A stretch of DNA of 64,000 nt from Mesorhizobium sp. NZP2298. GTDB taxonomy: Bacteria > Pseudomonadota > Alphaproteobacteria > Rhizobiales > Rhizobiaceae. The stretch lies in contig NZ_CP033365.1 of NCBI RefSeq assembly GCF_013170825.1, positions 248,001-312,000 of the forward strand. Reading direction: 5' to 3'. How positions within the stretch are numbered: position 1 is the stretch's first letter; each line of letters starts with the position of its first letter. The translations under genes and the position numbers were made by a program. Below are positions 8,199-17,148 of the stretch, one piece after another. The notes beneath the pieces were generated by a model. That model saw only the letters and a list, made by a program, of their open reading frames with translations, was not told the origin of the DNA and ran no database searches.

Positions 8199-9253
8199 CG
8201 CACCGCCCTGTCCAGAATGGAGAAGAAGGTGACGAACTGGCGGTCCGGGTCGAGTTCCGGGCGCGCCGCGAAACCGCGCGCGAGGCCCGAGACGCGATCA
8301 TATTCCTTGTTGTCGTTCCACAACCGCCTGACGGCCGCGACCCAGTCGGTGAGCGGAGCGTCGTAATCCAGCACCGCGCCGCCCGGGCCGATCGCTTCGG
8401 GCAGGCCGCCGCGCCGCGAGCCGACGACGGGGATTCCGCTGCAATGGGCCTCCGACGCGACGCGTCCCCAGGCTTCTTCCCATTTGCTGGGCGCAAGCAG
8501 GATCCTGGTGCGGCCATAGACCGTCTTCATGTCGTTGGTGCGGCTTTCCAGCGTGACATTGCCAAGCGGTGCGATCGTCTCTTCGATGCGCGCGCGATGG
8601 TCCTCCTCCAGCTTCCAGCTTTCAACGAACAGGAACGGGATCTCGGGGCAGGCACCGGCGATGCGCACCGCCAACTCGAAACCCTTTTCCTGATAGGGAT
8701 TGATCAGCGTGACAAACTGGCCCGTGGTCGGCGTGCTGTACTGCGTCGGGTTGATGGTCGGCGGGATCACTGTCGCCTCGATGCCGAACTCCCTGCTGTA
8801 GGTGCGCGCGGTGAATTCGGAATTGGCGATGTAGAGGGCGGAGCGCAAATCGCGCAGGTCGCCGGCCAGTTCATGAAACTCGACATTTCTGAGATAGACG
8901 ACTAGCGGCACGCCCTCGGCCTGCAGCGCCTTGCCGAGCGGAACCGACTTGTGGCACTGGACCACCGCCACATCCGGCTTCGCGCGGTTGACGGCAAAGC
9001 CCGCCGCCTCCCAGGGGAACCACGCCCGGATCACCGGGTAGCCGGGGAAACTGTCGACGACCGCGGGCTGGCGCAAAAGCTTCATCTTGGCGCGCGCCTT
9101 GAGGCCGAAGACGCCGTCGCCGAACAGGGCGGCAAGCACCGCGGCCTCATGCCCATGCTCGATCAGTTGTTCGGCCAGATGATGCGTGCTCGACTGGACG
9201 CCGCCGCTGAATTCCGGCGGGTAGCCGTTGCCGCCTGCAAAAAGAACTTTCAT
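8174..9253 (-). CDS. GT4-family glycosyltransferase
   Basis: A 359-residue GT-B enzyme. The N-terminus MKVLFAGGNGYPPEFSGGVQ carries the glycine-rich acceptor-side loop, and the donor domain has LAPSKWEEAWGRVASEAHCSG and VVGSRRGGLPEAI near residues 270-300. The ATG at 9253 follows an AGGAG ribosome site. It is the last gene of the minus-strand run exoK-like, UDP-glucose dehydrogenase, GMC dehydrogenase, Tat subunit, GT4. It is likely an exopolysaccharide repeat-unit transferase. Sugar specificity cannot be inferred; co-location with UDP-glucose dehydrogenase allows, but does not prove, a glucuronosyl donor. Confidence 0.8.
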   Translation of the reverse strand: MKVLFAGGNGYPPEFSGGVQSSTHHLAEQLIEHGHEAAVLAALFGDGVFGLKARAKMKLLRQPAVVDSFPGYPVIRAWFPWEAAGFAVNRAKPDVAVVQCHKSVPLGKALQAEGVPLVVYLRNVEFHELAGDLRDLRSALYIANSEFTARTYSREFGIEATVIPPTINPTQYSTPTTGQFVTLINPYQEKGFELAVRIAGACPEIPFLFVESWKLEEDHRARIEETIAPLGNVTLESRTNDMKTVYGRTRILLAPSKWEEAWGRVASEAHCSGIPVVGSRRGGLPEAIGPGGAVLDYDAPLTDWVAAVRRLWNDNKEYDRVSGLARGFAARPELDPDRQFVTFFSILDRAVRQRARQAA

Positions 9254-9319
9254 GGTCGTGACTCCTGTCTTTTCGCGTTTCATTCGATGCGGCCGGTTAA
9301 CAGCCTCGTCGAAGGCGCC

Positions 9320-9769
9320 TCATGCGCTCGGAGGCGGATCAAGCGTCGCGAACGGGTTTGTGCATGAGTGCCATCCGGTGAAGCGGATCGGATCGTCGGG
9401 CGAACTGCGCCCGGCGTAGTCCGTCAGCATATGGAATTCGGCAACGAGCCAGCGATCGAAATGCCTGAGATCGCGCCGCTTGCGCTGCGGCAGCAACCCA
9501 CGCGCCTGGCCGAGCTTCGTCTTTTCAAGCAAGGTAACGGCATCGCCCAGCTTCTCGCTTGGGAATATCCAGGGATTCCGGTTACGGAACTCCAGCACGA
9601 ACTGCTGCAGATGCTCGATGCGCATGTTCAGCCTGCCAAGATATTTTTCCAGCGTGACCCGAACCAGATCCTCGTCCGAAAACGAGGAGACGGCCGCGTA
9701 GGCAGCGCCCGTCGAGGCAACTCCACCCGCCAGGATGGCCAGTACCGAGCGCCGTGTGACTTCAATCAT
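9320..9769 (-). CDS. Small Tat-signal subunit of an FAD (GMC) dehydrogenase
   Basis: A 149-residue protein with a twin-arginine-type start (VTRRSVLAILAGGVASTGAAYA) and no other recognised motif. A GAGGAG ribosome site precedes the ATG. It starts 13 bp after the GMC dehydrogenase stop. In gluconate 2-dehydrogenase and bacterial FAD-glucose dehydrogenase systems a small gamma subunit with a Tat signal carries the folded catalytic subunit to the periplasm. Size, signal and gene order fit that role, but sequence similarity to known gamma subunits could not be tested here. Confidence 0.6.
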   Translation of the reverse strand: MIEVTRRSVLAILAGGVASTGAAYAAVSSFSDEDLVRVTLEKYLGRLNMRIEHLQQFVLEFRNRNPWIFPSEKLGDAVTLLEKTKLGQARGLLPQRKRRDLRHFDRWLVAEFHMLTDYAGRSSPDDPIRFTGWHSCTNPFATLDPPPSA

Positions 9770-9782
9770 CGGCCCGCTCCTC

Positions 9783-11225
9783 TCACGCGATCCGGCTCGC
9801 CGCCCGCAGCGACAACGCCGCCGCGGTCAGGCTCGGGTTGGCGCAGGAGCAGCTCGGGTAGGTGCTGGTGCCGACGACAATCAGGTTTCTCAACCGGTGA
9901 TGGATCATGTCGCTGTCGATGACCGAATCGGCCGGGCCGGTGCCCATCCTGAGCGTTCCCTGCACATGCGATTCGGTTGGCCGGATGCCGCGATCGAAAA
10001 GTCTTTCGACCGGCAGCGGGGCGAGCAGCCCGGGCAATTTATCCAGCGCCCGGGCCATGCCCTTCACCGCGTAGTCCGACGGCGCCTTGAAGGAGACAAA
10101 GGCATTGTCGTCCTCGTCGAGGGTGACGAAGTTCTCCTCATCGAGCAGGTTCTCCGTGACCACGACCAGCGGCAGCGTCTGGCGCAGACGCCCCTTCTCG
10201 GCGCGCATCCCGTGCTGCCAGCGGTTCTCGAAATAGACCAGGGCCGCCGCGTGCTCGGACCGGTGCGGGCCGTCATAGAGGCCGAAATTCAGCCCGGTGG
10301 TAATTGTGCTGCCGTCGAAATTGTCGACGCCGTCGAGATAGACCTCGAAATTCCAGCCATAGGACTCGTGCAGGCCGCGCCCGACGAATTCATCGCCCAG
10401 GCCGGAGCGCAGCATGATCGCGGCGCTCTGGATGGCATTGGCGCCGAGAATGAAGAGGTCGCCGCTGACCTGATATTGCTTGCCGTCATGGACGAAGGTG
10501 ACCGAACGGACCGTACCGCCGACATGGTCGAGCCGCCGCACTTCCGCACCGAGGCAGACCGAAACGTCGGGATGCTCGAAGACGTGCATCAGGCCGTTGT
10601 TGGCGGTGAATTTCGCGTCGACCGGGCACAGCCAGCAGCGCAGATTGGCACAGCACGAGGTGCGTTGCGAGGTCGGGACCCGGGCACGGGCGGTCGGCAT
10701 GACGAAGTGCTGGTCGGGTTGGGCCGCCTTCATCATCTTGTCCGGCGTCGACATGCGATGCGGCGGTTGCGGAAACGGTTTTGAACGCGGCAGCATCGCC
10801 GCCATGTCAGGGTCGCCCGAGATCGACATGATCTCTTCGGCATCGCAGTAGAACGGCTCGACATCGTCATAGCTGATCGGCCAGTCATTGCCGATGCCGT
10901 AGGTGCTTTTCAGCCTGAAATCATTGGGATGGAACCGTGGCGTCTGCGCGAACCAGCAGTTGGTCCCGCCGCCCAGCCCGATCGTATAATTCCACGGCTT
11001 GTCGGAATTGGTCTTGTAGGTCGTCTCGTCGTCGATGTCGGTGTTGGCGTTCTGGTCGAGCTGCCATTCATGCGTATTGTGTCGGCCCCACTCCAGCACC
11101 AGGATGCGCGCCTTACGCCGCTTGGCGAACTCGTGCAGGAAGAAGGCCGAACCGAAGCCGGAACCGATCGCGACAAGATCGAAATGATCCCTGGTGATTT
11201 GCTCGGGCTTTACATCCAGCACCAT
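9783..11225 (-). CDS. GMC oxidoreductase, FAD-dependent sugar/alcohol dehydrogenase catalytic subunit
   Basis: A 480-residue flavoprotein: FAD-binding GSGFGSA at residues 21-27, GLGGGTNCW near 83-91, and the conserved C-terminal region with the catalytic-type histidine in ESHVQGTLRMG and the asparagine of SCANPSLTAAA. Residues 191-200 form a cysteine cluster C-C-x4-C-x2-C followed by Pro. This resembles the iron-sulfur-binding cysteines of Burkholderia FAD-glucose dehydrogenase. There is no signal peptide, so export would depend on the Tat subunit encoded next. No cytochrome c subunit is adjacent. It probably oxidises a sugar or sugar alcohol related to the polysaccharide. Confidence 0.78.
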   Translation of the reverse strand: MVLDVKPEQITRDHFDLVAIGSGFGSAFFLHEFAKRRKARILVLEWGRHNTHEWQLDQNANTDIDDETTYKTNSDKPWNYTIGLGGGTNCWFAQTPRFHPNDFRLKSTYGIGNDWPISYDDVEPFYCDAEEIMSISGDPDMAAMLPRSKPFPQPPHRMSTPDKMMKAAQPDQHFVMPTARARVPTSQRTSCCANLRCWLCPVDAKFTANNGLMHVFEHPDVSVCLGAEVRRLDHVGGTVRSVTFVHDGKQYQVSGDLFILGANAIQSAAIMLRSGLGDEFVGRGLHESYGWNFEVYLDGVDNFDGSTITTGLNFGLYDGPHRSEHAAALVYFENRWQHGMRAEKGRLRQTLPLVVVTENLLDEENFVTLDEDDNAFVSFKAPSDYAVKGMARALDKLPGLLAPLPVERLFDRGIRPTESHVQGTLRMGTGPADSVIDSDMIHHRLRNLIVVGTSTYPSCSCANPSLTAAALSLRAASRIA

Positions 11226-11310
11226 CAGCTACAACTCCGCACAGAAATACACACCCATCGGGGCCTCGCGACCGTTCTTCATGTCCGAGACCAGTCTCAC
11301 CACTCCAGCC

Positions 11311-12642
11311 TCATGCCGCCATTCTGCCGATCGAGTGATATTCGATGCCATGGCGCGCCACGACCTTGGGATCATAGAGGTTGCGCCCATCGAAGATGAC
11401 CGGTGTGCTCAGCGCGTCCTTGAGCGCGTCGAAGGACGGCGCGCGGAAGCTCTTCCATTCGGTGGCGATGAGCAGTGCGTCGGCACCGCGCAGTGCCGCT
11501 TCCTTGGTGCCGCACAGCATCAGGTCGTCGCGCAGCCCGTAGATGGCCTGGCATTCCTGCATCGCCTCGGGATCATAGGCCTGCACGGTCGCGCCGGCCT
11601 TCCAAAGCGCCTCCATCAGGACGCGCGCCGGCGCCTCGCGCATGTCGTCGGTGTTGGGTTTGAAGGCCAGGCCCCACAGCGCGAAGGTCTTGCCCGCAAG
11701 ATTGCCCTTGAAGTAGCGGTTGACCTTGTCGAACAGGACGGATTTCTGGTCGTTGTTGCGTTCCTCGACGGCACGCAGCAGCTTGGCGTCGAATTTGACG
11801 CCTTCGGCGGTCTTGATCAGGGCGCGGACGTCCTTGGGGAAGCACGAGCCGCCATAGCCGAGGCCCGGATAGATGAAGTGATAGCCGATGCGCGGGTCGC
11901 TGCCGATGCCCTTGCGCACCTCCTCGATATCGGCGCCGAGTTGCTCGGCCAGATTGGCCATCTCGTTCATGAAGCTGATCTTGGTCGCCAGCATGCAGTT
12001 GGCGGCGTATTTCGTGAATTCGGCGCTGCGCACGTCCATCACGATCATCTTTTCGTGGTTGCGGTTGAAGGGCGCGTAGAGCTCGCGCATCACCGCCTCG
12101 GTGTCCTCGCTGGACGTGCCGACGATGATGCGGTCGGGCTTCATGCAGTCGGAAACGGCCGAGCCTTCCTTGAGGAATTCGGGATTGGAGGCGACGTCGA
12201 AGCTCAGGTCCTCTCGCCCTCTTGTCTTCAGCGTTTCGGCGATCCTGGCCTTTACCTTTTCGCAGGTGCCGACCGGCACGGTCGACTTGCCGACGATGAT
12301 CTTGGCGTTGTCCATCTCGCGACCGATGGTCTCGGCGACCGCCAGCACATATTTCAGATCGGCCGAACCGTCCTCGCCGGGCGGCGTGCCGACCGCGATC
12401 ATCTGGATTTCCCCATGCCTGACCGCGGCGGCGGCATCGGTGGTGAATTTGATGCGGCCGGCGGCGTGATTCTCCCTGACGAGGCTTTCGAGGCCCGGCT
12501 CGAAGATCGGGACGAAGCCCTGGTTGAGCCGTTCCACCTTGTTCGCGTCGATGTCGACGCAAACAACCTGGTGGCCGACCTCGGCAAGCACCGCCGCCTG
12601 CACGAGGCCGACATAGCCAATTCCAAACACCGTCAAGTTCAT
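11311..12642 (-). CDS. ugd: UDP-glucose 6-dehydrogenase
   Basis: A 443-residue protein of the expected length for the family. It has the NAD-binding G-x-G-x-x-G as GIGYVG (residues 7-12), the substrate-domain segment [21 protein letters not shown], and the catalytic cysteine C267 in [10 protein letters not shown]. It converts UDP-glucose to UDP-glucuronate with two NAD+ in the cytosol, supplying glucuronic acid for acidic polysaccharides (the role of RkpK in rhizobia). The ATG at 12642 begins directly before the Rossmann strand; the 11 upstream codons were rejected. It lies 67 bp after the ExoK homologue on the same strand. Confidence 0.93.
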   Translation of the reverse strand: MNLTVFGIGYVGLVQAAVLAEVGHQVVCVDIDANKVERLNQGFVPIFEPGLESLVRENHAAGRIKFTTDAAAAVRHGEIQMIAVGTPPGEDGSADLKYVLAVAETIGREMDNAKIIVGKSTVPVGTCEKVKARIAETLKTRGREDLSFDVASNPEFLKEGSAVSDCMKPDRIIVGTSSEDTEAVMRELYAPFNRNHEKMIVMDVRSAEFTKYAANCMLATKISFMNEMANLAEQLGADIEEVRKGIGSDPRIGYHFIYPGLGYGGSCFPKDVRALIKTAEGVKFDAKLLRAVEERNNDQKSVLFDKVNRYFKGNLAGKTFALWGLAFKPNTDDMREAPARVLMEALWKAGATVQAYDPEAMQECQAIYGLRDDLMLCGTKEAALRGADALLIATEWKSFRAPSFDALKDALSTPVIFDGRNLYDPKVVARHGIEYHSIGRMAA

Positions 12643-12709
12643 TCGATTTCGTTCCTGTCCAGGGTCGCGAACCACTTTCGGTCCGGCCGGTTCAATTCGA
12701 CGTTCCCAA

Positions 12710-13573
12710 CTATTTTATAGTGCATGCGAGCGATTCAGGAAATTGACAGGGTTCGCCGAGCGCGGTGAAGGCGACGCGTTCGATCTGCAACGAAAGCTTG
12801 CGGCCCGGATCCGCGAACGCGCCCATCCAGCCTTTCATCGTGTCGCTGCCCCAAAAGCTGAAGAAAATCTTCTGCGCATGGCTGGGCAGCTTCGCCGGAT
12901 CGGTGATGGTGTTCACCAGCTGGCCGTTGACGTACCAGCGCAAACTATCCTTCTCCCAAACGAAGGCGTAGTCGTTGAAGGCCTTGTCGGTGCCGCCCGG
13001 CACCTCGACCAGCTTCTCGTTCTTGCCCTTGCCGTCGATATAGGCGTTGACCTGCACCTTGGATGTGTCCTTGGTCAGGATCTCGAAGTCGATCTCGTCC
13101 CAAGGCTGCTTGTCGGACGGGCCGATATAGGAAAAGAAAGCCGCGTTCAGGCCGGGACCGGTGTCGGTCTTCATCCGCGCCTCATAAGTGCCGTAGCCGA
13201 AGCGCTGCTTGGTCTGGATCTCGCCGCAGGCGAACTCGCGATCCTTCGTCTTCTGCTTCTCGAACCCTAGTGACAATACACTGTCGGACAGGCTGATCTG
13301 CCCCTTCGACCAGGTGCAATTCTGGTGACTGCCGTTCGTCCAGCCGTCGGAAACGTACCAGCGTTCACGATTGAAACTGGTGAAATCGTCGACGAAAGAG
13401 GGGGCCGTCTCGATATTCTGTGCATAGGCGGGAACTGCCGGGAAACCGGCGAGAGCGGCCAACAGCAGCGCCCCGGCCAGACCCAGCAGCCACAGCCCGG
13501 TCCGCCGGGCCCGGTGCGCGATGGGCGATGCATCAATTGCAGTCGTGGATGTGGATTTCGAACCCGAATTCAT
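12710..13573 (-). CDS. exoK: ExoK-like GH16 endo-beta-1,3-1,4-glycanase
   Basis: A 287-residue secreted enzyme: cytoplasmic lead, hydrophobic signal segment (residues 27-50, ending AYAQ), then a GH16 domain with the catalytic E160-I-D162-F-E164. The conserved text [19 protein letters not shown] is typical of the ExoK/lichenase branch. ExoK cleaves nascent succinoglycan in S. meliloti to give low-molecular-weight forms. The ATG at 13573 has an upstream AAAGGTGAG; codons to 13696 lack support. It heads the minus-strand run that continues with UDP-glucose dehydrogenase. Confidence 0.87.
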   Translation of the reverse strand: MNSGSKSTSTTAIDASPIAHRARRTGLWLLGLAGALLLAALAGFPAVPAYAQNIETAPSFVDDFTSFNRERWYVSDGWTNGSHQNCTWSKGQISLSDSVLSLGFEKQKTKDREFACGEIQTKQRFGYGTYEARMKTDTGPGLNAAFFSYIGPSDKQPWDEIDFEILTKDTSKVQVNAYIDGKGKNEKLVEVPGGTDKAFNDYAFVWEKDSLRWYVNGQLVNTITDPAKLPSHAQKIFFSFWGSDTMKGWMGAFADPGRKLSLQIERVAFTALGEPCQFPESLACTIK

Positions 13574-13723
13574 ACCAAACTCACCTTTGTGCTGTGTGTC
13601 CCCAACCCAAAGTCGACGTTTGAACCGCTTCCAAACGGGCCAACCTTGACCTCCTCCTTGACCCTCCCGAAATCCCTCTCCAGTCTTGCATCGCATCCTT
13701 GCGGCAGCCCCGCGCCTTCACGG

Positions 13724-14125
13724 TCACGCTCGGCCGGTGCCAGCGGGCCTGGCGAAATCGACCGCGGCGGCCGAATCGGACGTCCCACCCTCGTCGAAGA
13801 CCGTATGCAGCGAATGACGGAGTTCCTTCATCATGCCGTTCTGGCGCGACAATGCCGCGATGCGACGCTCGCAATTCAGGATCGACTCCGTCAGCGCGGT
13901 GACTTCGGATGAGCGTCTGCGCGAGGCAGAGCCGTTTTCCATGGCTTCGACAAGAAAGGCCGCGTTGGTGGCTGTCTTGCGGTAACGGCTCTCCAGGCCG
14001 GTTCTCTCGGCTTCGATCTCGGCTGCAATCTGCTCGAAGAGCTTCGCCAGCCGGTCGAGGCGCGAGACGTCGGCCTGCCGGTCGCGGGCAGGATCCCTTG
14101 ATCTGAAGCCGAATATCGAGGCCAT
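13724..14125 (-). CDS. Hypothetical coiled-coil protein
   Basis: A 133-residue soluble protein, charged and mostly helical, with likely coiled-coil segments around residues 20-60 and 70-100 (RLAKLFEQIAAEIEAERTG, ILNCERRIAALSRQNGMM). No signal peptide, membrane segment or known motif. It has its own upstream region with a TGC-N3-GCA box (14283-14291), like other genes of this locus, and it lies 150 bp before exoK on the same strand. Function unknown; it is plausibly an accessory or regulatory protein of the exopolysaccharide machinery. Confidence 0.55.
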   Translation of the reverse strand: MASIFGFRSRDPARDRQADVSRLDRLAKLFEQIAAEIEAERTGLESRYRKTATNAAFLVEAMENGSASRRRSSEVTALTESILNCERRIAALSRQNGMMKELRHSLHTVFDEGGTSDSAAAVDFARPAGTGRA

Positions 14126-14413
14126 GGCTTAAATTCCTGTCATCGCCGGCTTGCGTGCCGGGCTACTGGCCAATCCCCGCAACCGGGGCTGAAAAACTCG
14201 TACCGCATTGTCCGACTCCACTGACGGGAGAGACTTCAGACCAATCCGATCGGGGGCCAGTTCGGCTAGTCGTTTAATTTGCTGCACCGCAACATAGACT
14301 GCCATCGTCGGAGCCGTGAGGCAACCACCCAATTCGTAAACTCATAAATCCGGTGGAAATGGTTTGCGCGGTGACGTGCTGCCGGCGGGGGCAAAGCGAG
14401 CATTCCCAGCGGC
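14126..14413 (-). promoter_or_regulatory. Upstream region with TGC-N3-GCA box
   Basis: A 288-bp gap between exoU and the coiled-coil gene. The palindrome TGC-ACC-GCA is at 14283-14291 and is followed by ACA, as in the other boxes. A 67-codon open frame here shows no start signal or protein-like composition, so no gene is called. Confidence 0.45.
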
Positions 14414-15502
14414 TTACCGTTCCTTGCCCGCACTGGTCCCGGCCATCAGGAAACGCAACGGCGGCACATGCCTTTGCCCGGAGGCAAGGCCAACGCGACG
14501 AAACAGCGCCTCGAGCTTGTCGGACGCCACGCCCTGGACGATGGGGACCAGGTTGGATTGACTGGCGAAGGCATAGGCCGCGGCCGAAGCCAGCCCGCGC
14601 TCGGCCTTCACGTCAAGGAAGTTGCGCAGCCGGTATTTGTCGCGCACGTGCCGCTCGTGCCGCCGCAGCACTGCTTTGGAACCTTCCGGCAAGCTGTCGA
14701 TCGCCAACAGCGCCAGATCCGCGTCGGCCAATCGCTTCAGGTCCTGCGTCTTGTGGCGGCCGCTGAGCGAATCGGCGCGCACGATGGCGCCGTAGCCGCA
14801 GGAGCGGATGACCTTGAACCGCGCCCCGTGGGCGACCGCGCGGGCGTAGAGTTCGTAATCCTCGCCCAACCGCAGGCTCTCATCGTAGCGCAATCGGTGC
14901 CGATCGAGGAAGGCGCGCCTGATCACGGGCTTCAGGAAGCCAAGCTCGCCTCTTTGCACGCGGCGCCTGGAGATGTTGCCTTCGACGAAGCGCTCCAAGT
15001 CGAGGAATTCCGGCTCGGCGGCAAAATCCGGGGCAACGATTTTCGTCGCGTCGCCTGTCGCGTCATCCCTGATCAACATGATGTTGTCGGCCGCGAAATC
15101 CCAATCGGCGCCGGCAAACAGGTTGCGGAACCGGCCTTCGAGGAAGAAGTCGTCGGCATCCAGAATGCTGATGAACGGCGCCTTCGAGCCGGCTATCGCG
15201 GCATTGCGGGCGAAGGACGGGCCGCGATTGACGTCGAGACGCATCACCGCAAGCCGGCCGCTACCGTCGTCGGCGGAGCGGGCGACCTCGGCGGTGTTGT
15301 CGGTGGAGCCGTCGTCGACGACGACGACCTCCGTCACTTCCGGTTCGCGCAACGCGGATGCGATGGCTACCGCGATCGTACGTGCCGCGTTTTTGGCCGC
15401 GATGATCACGCAGACCTCGGATTTCGTCATCGACATGGGTTTTGCCTCTTGCACAGGTTTCGATCTGCCCTCGCCCTGTACGTATTCGATGCCCATCGCC
15501 AT
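14414..15502 (-). CDS. exoU: Glycosyltransferase family 2, ExoU-like
   Basis: A 362-residue GT-A glycosyltransferase: VCVIIAAKNAARTI (about residue 28), VVVVDDGSTDNT (about 55), the metal-binding ISILDADDFF (about 108), and an acceptor-side segment with RLGEDYELYARAVAHGARF near 210. The middle and C-terminal text resembles ExoU, which adds a late beta-1,6-glucose to succinoglycan. The ATG at 15502 overlaps the TGA of the upstream nucleotidyltransferase gene by one base, so the two are translationally coupled. In S. meliloti exoU neighbours exoX; here a lasso-peptide cluster lies between them. A second role in decorating the lasso peptide is possible but unproven. Confidence 0.72.
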   Translation of the reverse strand: MAMGIEYVQGEGRSKPVQEAKPMSMTKSEVCVIIAAKNAARTIAVAIASALREPEVTEVVVVDDGSTDNTAEVARSADDGSGRLAVMRLDVNRGPSFARNAAIAGSKAPFISILDADDFFLEGRFRNLFAGADWDFAADNIMLIRDDATGDATKIVAPDFAAEPEFLDLERFVEGNISRRRVQRGELGFLKPVIRRAFLDRHRLRYDESLRLGEDYELYARAVAHGARFKVIRSCGYGAIVRADSLSGRHKTQDLKRLADADLALLAIDSLPEGSKAVLRRHERHVRDKYRLRNFLDVKAERGLASAAAYAFASQSNLVPIVQGVASDKLEALFRRVGLASGQRHVPPLRFLMAGTSAGKER

Positions 15503-16641
15503 CACGGACTGGCCGGCCGTTCGAAGATACGGCGGCTGATGTCCGCCGATGCCGCCCAGCCGGCTTCTGCCAGATAGCGGACGGGAGCCCGGCCGCACAA
15601 TTCCCACAACACGGTTCGCCGCTGCGGCCATCGCAGTGACGACAGCCATGGCGCGATGACCATGTTGAGCAGATCCTCATTGCCGATGCGCGAAAGGATC
15701 GGCTTGGCCCGCTCCGACAAAAGCGTATCGGTGCCGCCCAGCAGCACGTCGGCGGCACGCAGGCCGAGCAGCAGCGTATCGTCCAGCCCCTGGCTCATCG
15801 CCGCATCGAGAACACGGCGCTGATCGGCCTCGTCGAGACGGTTGGCGCTGGCCCTGATGTCGCAGACATAGCCAGCGCAGGGCTCGCGGTTGAACAGGGC
15901 CTTGGCGACACTGATGCAGGACAGCATCAGCGTGTCGGCGACCGACGTGAACGGCACTCCAGTGCCGGTGATCTCGACCAGCCGTTTGCGTCGCAGGAAC
16001 CCGTCGGCATCGCGTGGGCTGGGCGAGCCGGGCTGCTGGAGCCGATAGTGAAGGTCGACCGTGGAGGATTTCGGCCCGCTTCCGCGAATCATGTGCTGTT
16101 CGCCAAGGAAGCGAACCCACCAGACCGAGCGCGACTTGCCTGATACCTCGTAGCCGATCGAACGCAGCGCGTCGCGCGCCGTCGAGAAACCTGCAGGCGA
16201 AACCAGGATATCGACATCGCCCGAAGGCTTCATGAAATGGTCGTCGTAGAGCAGATGCTGCTGAAACGGGCCTTTCAGAAAGACGAAATCGATCTGCCTG
16301 TCGCGCAGCGCCTGATGGATTGCCATCGAATCCATGAGGCAGGCGGCGTTCATCGAGACCGTCTGCCGGCGATAGGTATCGAGCCATCGGAAAAGCTCAG
16401 CCGGCCTGTCGCCCGCCGGCGCGCGCAACAGCGCCTTCAGAACGAAGGTGGCGACTTTGTTGAGCCTGGCGATGTCGGCGACGGCAGCATCGGAAAGGCC
16501 CGGCCGCGACAGATCGGCGGCCGAGGCCGCCGCGCCCGAGAAATACAGCCGCAGGCAGGCCTGCACATAGGCAATCTCGTCGGCGCAGTCGGCGGCGCGC
16601 AGTCGTTCATAGGAACTTTCCGGCAAGGCCATTGAGCGCAT
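15502..16641 (-). CDS. Nucleotidyltransferase-family protein of the lasso-peptide cluster
   Basis: A 379-residue protein of the uncharacterised nucleotidyltransferase group often found with lasso-peptide and PqqD-type clusters. The nucleotidyltransferase core is visible as DFVFLKGP (residues 118-125) and the metal-binding pair in GDVDILV (D142, D144), then HMIRGSG and TVDLHYRL further on. ATG 16641 follows a GGAG; the frame also opens at a TTG (16650). It is divergent from the lasso precursor and overlaps exoU. In some phosphorylated lasso-peptide clusters such a protein acts together with the kinase to extend or glycosylate the C-terminal phosphate, and the same pair is present here. Confidence 0.72.
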   Translation of the reverse strand: MRSMALPESSYERLRAADCADEIAYVQACLRLYFSGAAASAADLSRPGLSDAAVADIARLNKVATFVLKALLRAPAGDRPAELFRWLDTYRRQTVSMNAACLMDSMAIHQALRDRQIDFVFLKGPFQQHLLYDDHFMKPSGDVDILVSPAGFSTARDALRSIGYEVSGKSRSVWWVRFLGEQHMIRGSGPKSSTVDLHYRLQQPGSPSPRDADGFLRRKRLVEITGTGVPFTSVADTLMLSCISVAKALFNREPCAGYVCDIRASANRLDEADQRRVLDAAMSQGLDDTLLLGLRAADVLLGGTDTLLSERAKPILSRIGNEDLLNMVIAPWLSSLRWPQRRTVLWELCGRAPVRYLAEAGWAASADISRRIFERPASP

Positions 16642-16862
16642 GGTCTCCAAAACGCGGTTTGCGCGACGCGTATGCTGCAGGTGCGAAGCAAAGCATCCTC
16701 AAAAACCTCGGCGGCGTAAAGTCTTTCCTTTCGCAGTGCGAAATTTTGCAACCAGAGCGGTTGCCAAGCCTCCCGAGACCGCGAAATATACGATTGGAAT
16801 TGCAACCGACGTCGAGGCGTTTCGGCCGATCATCACCATGGGTCGGCTAACAAGAATCCATC

Positions 16863-16884
16863 TTTTTTAGGCGCGCCTAAAAAA
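16863..16884. promoter_or_regulatory. 22-bp perfect palindrome, possible operator
   Basis: Six T residues, AGG, the centre CGCG, CCT and six A residues form an exact palindrome. The A-run on the 3' side on either strand argues against a Rho-independent terminator. Its position midway between divergent genes suggests an operator for a dimeric regulator. Confidence 0.45.
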
Positions 16885-17053
16885 TCATCAGCATTACCAA
16901 CTTTTTATGCAAGTAAAATCAATCGTTTAAAGAATCACCCTCGCCGAAGGCATCCCTTGATGCTTCAATCCAAAAGAGGCGGAATTTTGAGCAACCCGCA
17001 CACGCATGGTAACGCCCGCAACCCGCAATTGATTAACCAGAGGTAAATCAGGC

Positions 17054-17082
17054 TTGACTCATAAATGCTGCCATGCAGCTAT
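17054..17082 (+). promoter_or_regulatory. Candidate sigma-70 promoter of the lasso-peptide operon
   Basis: TTGACT at 17054-17059, a 17-base spacer, and AGCTAT at 17077-17082. The -35 box is close to consensus; the -10 box is weaker. A CTGC-CAT-GCAG palindrome sits inside the spacer, so a bound regulator would block polymerase. Confidence 0.4.
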
Positions 17083-17091
17083 TGCACCGCA
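17067..17091. promoter_or_regulatory. Two TGC-N3-GCA operator-like palindromes
   Basis: GCTGC-CAT-GCAGC occupies 17067-17079 and TGC-ACC-GCA occupies 17083-17091. They overlap the candidate promoter and the expected transcription start of the lasso precursor, and match the boxes upstream of the exo genes. Confidence 0.5.
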
Positions 17092-17148
17092 GCATGAAAG
17101 TGCTGACGGCACTCGACAGGCCGTTTCCAGTCCTCATTGGAGAGTAAA

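Larger units (their letters stand above)
16642..17148. promoter_or_regulatory. Divergent control region of the lasso-peptide cluster
   Basis: About 500 bp without a gene, strongly AT-rich in its middle (16855-17050). It holds TGC/GCA half sites near 16675-16745 on the nucleotidyltransferase side, a 22-bp perfect palindrome at 16863-16884, a sigma-70-like promoter at 17054-17082, and two TGC-N3-GCA palindromes at 17067-17091 facing the lasso precursor. The precursor's ribosome site (GGAG, 17139-17142) ends the region. Confidence 0.6.

Noticed and set aside
14129..14332. 67-codon minus-strand frame in the gap before the coiled-coil gene
   Set aside because: No ribosome site, unbalanced composition, and it contains a TGC-N3-GCA box; treated as non-coding.
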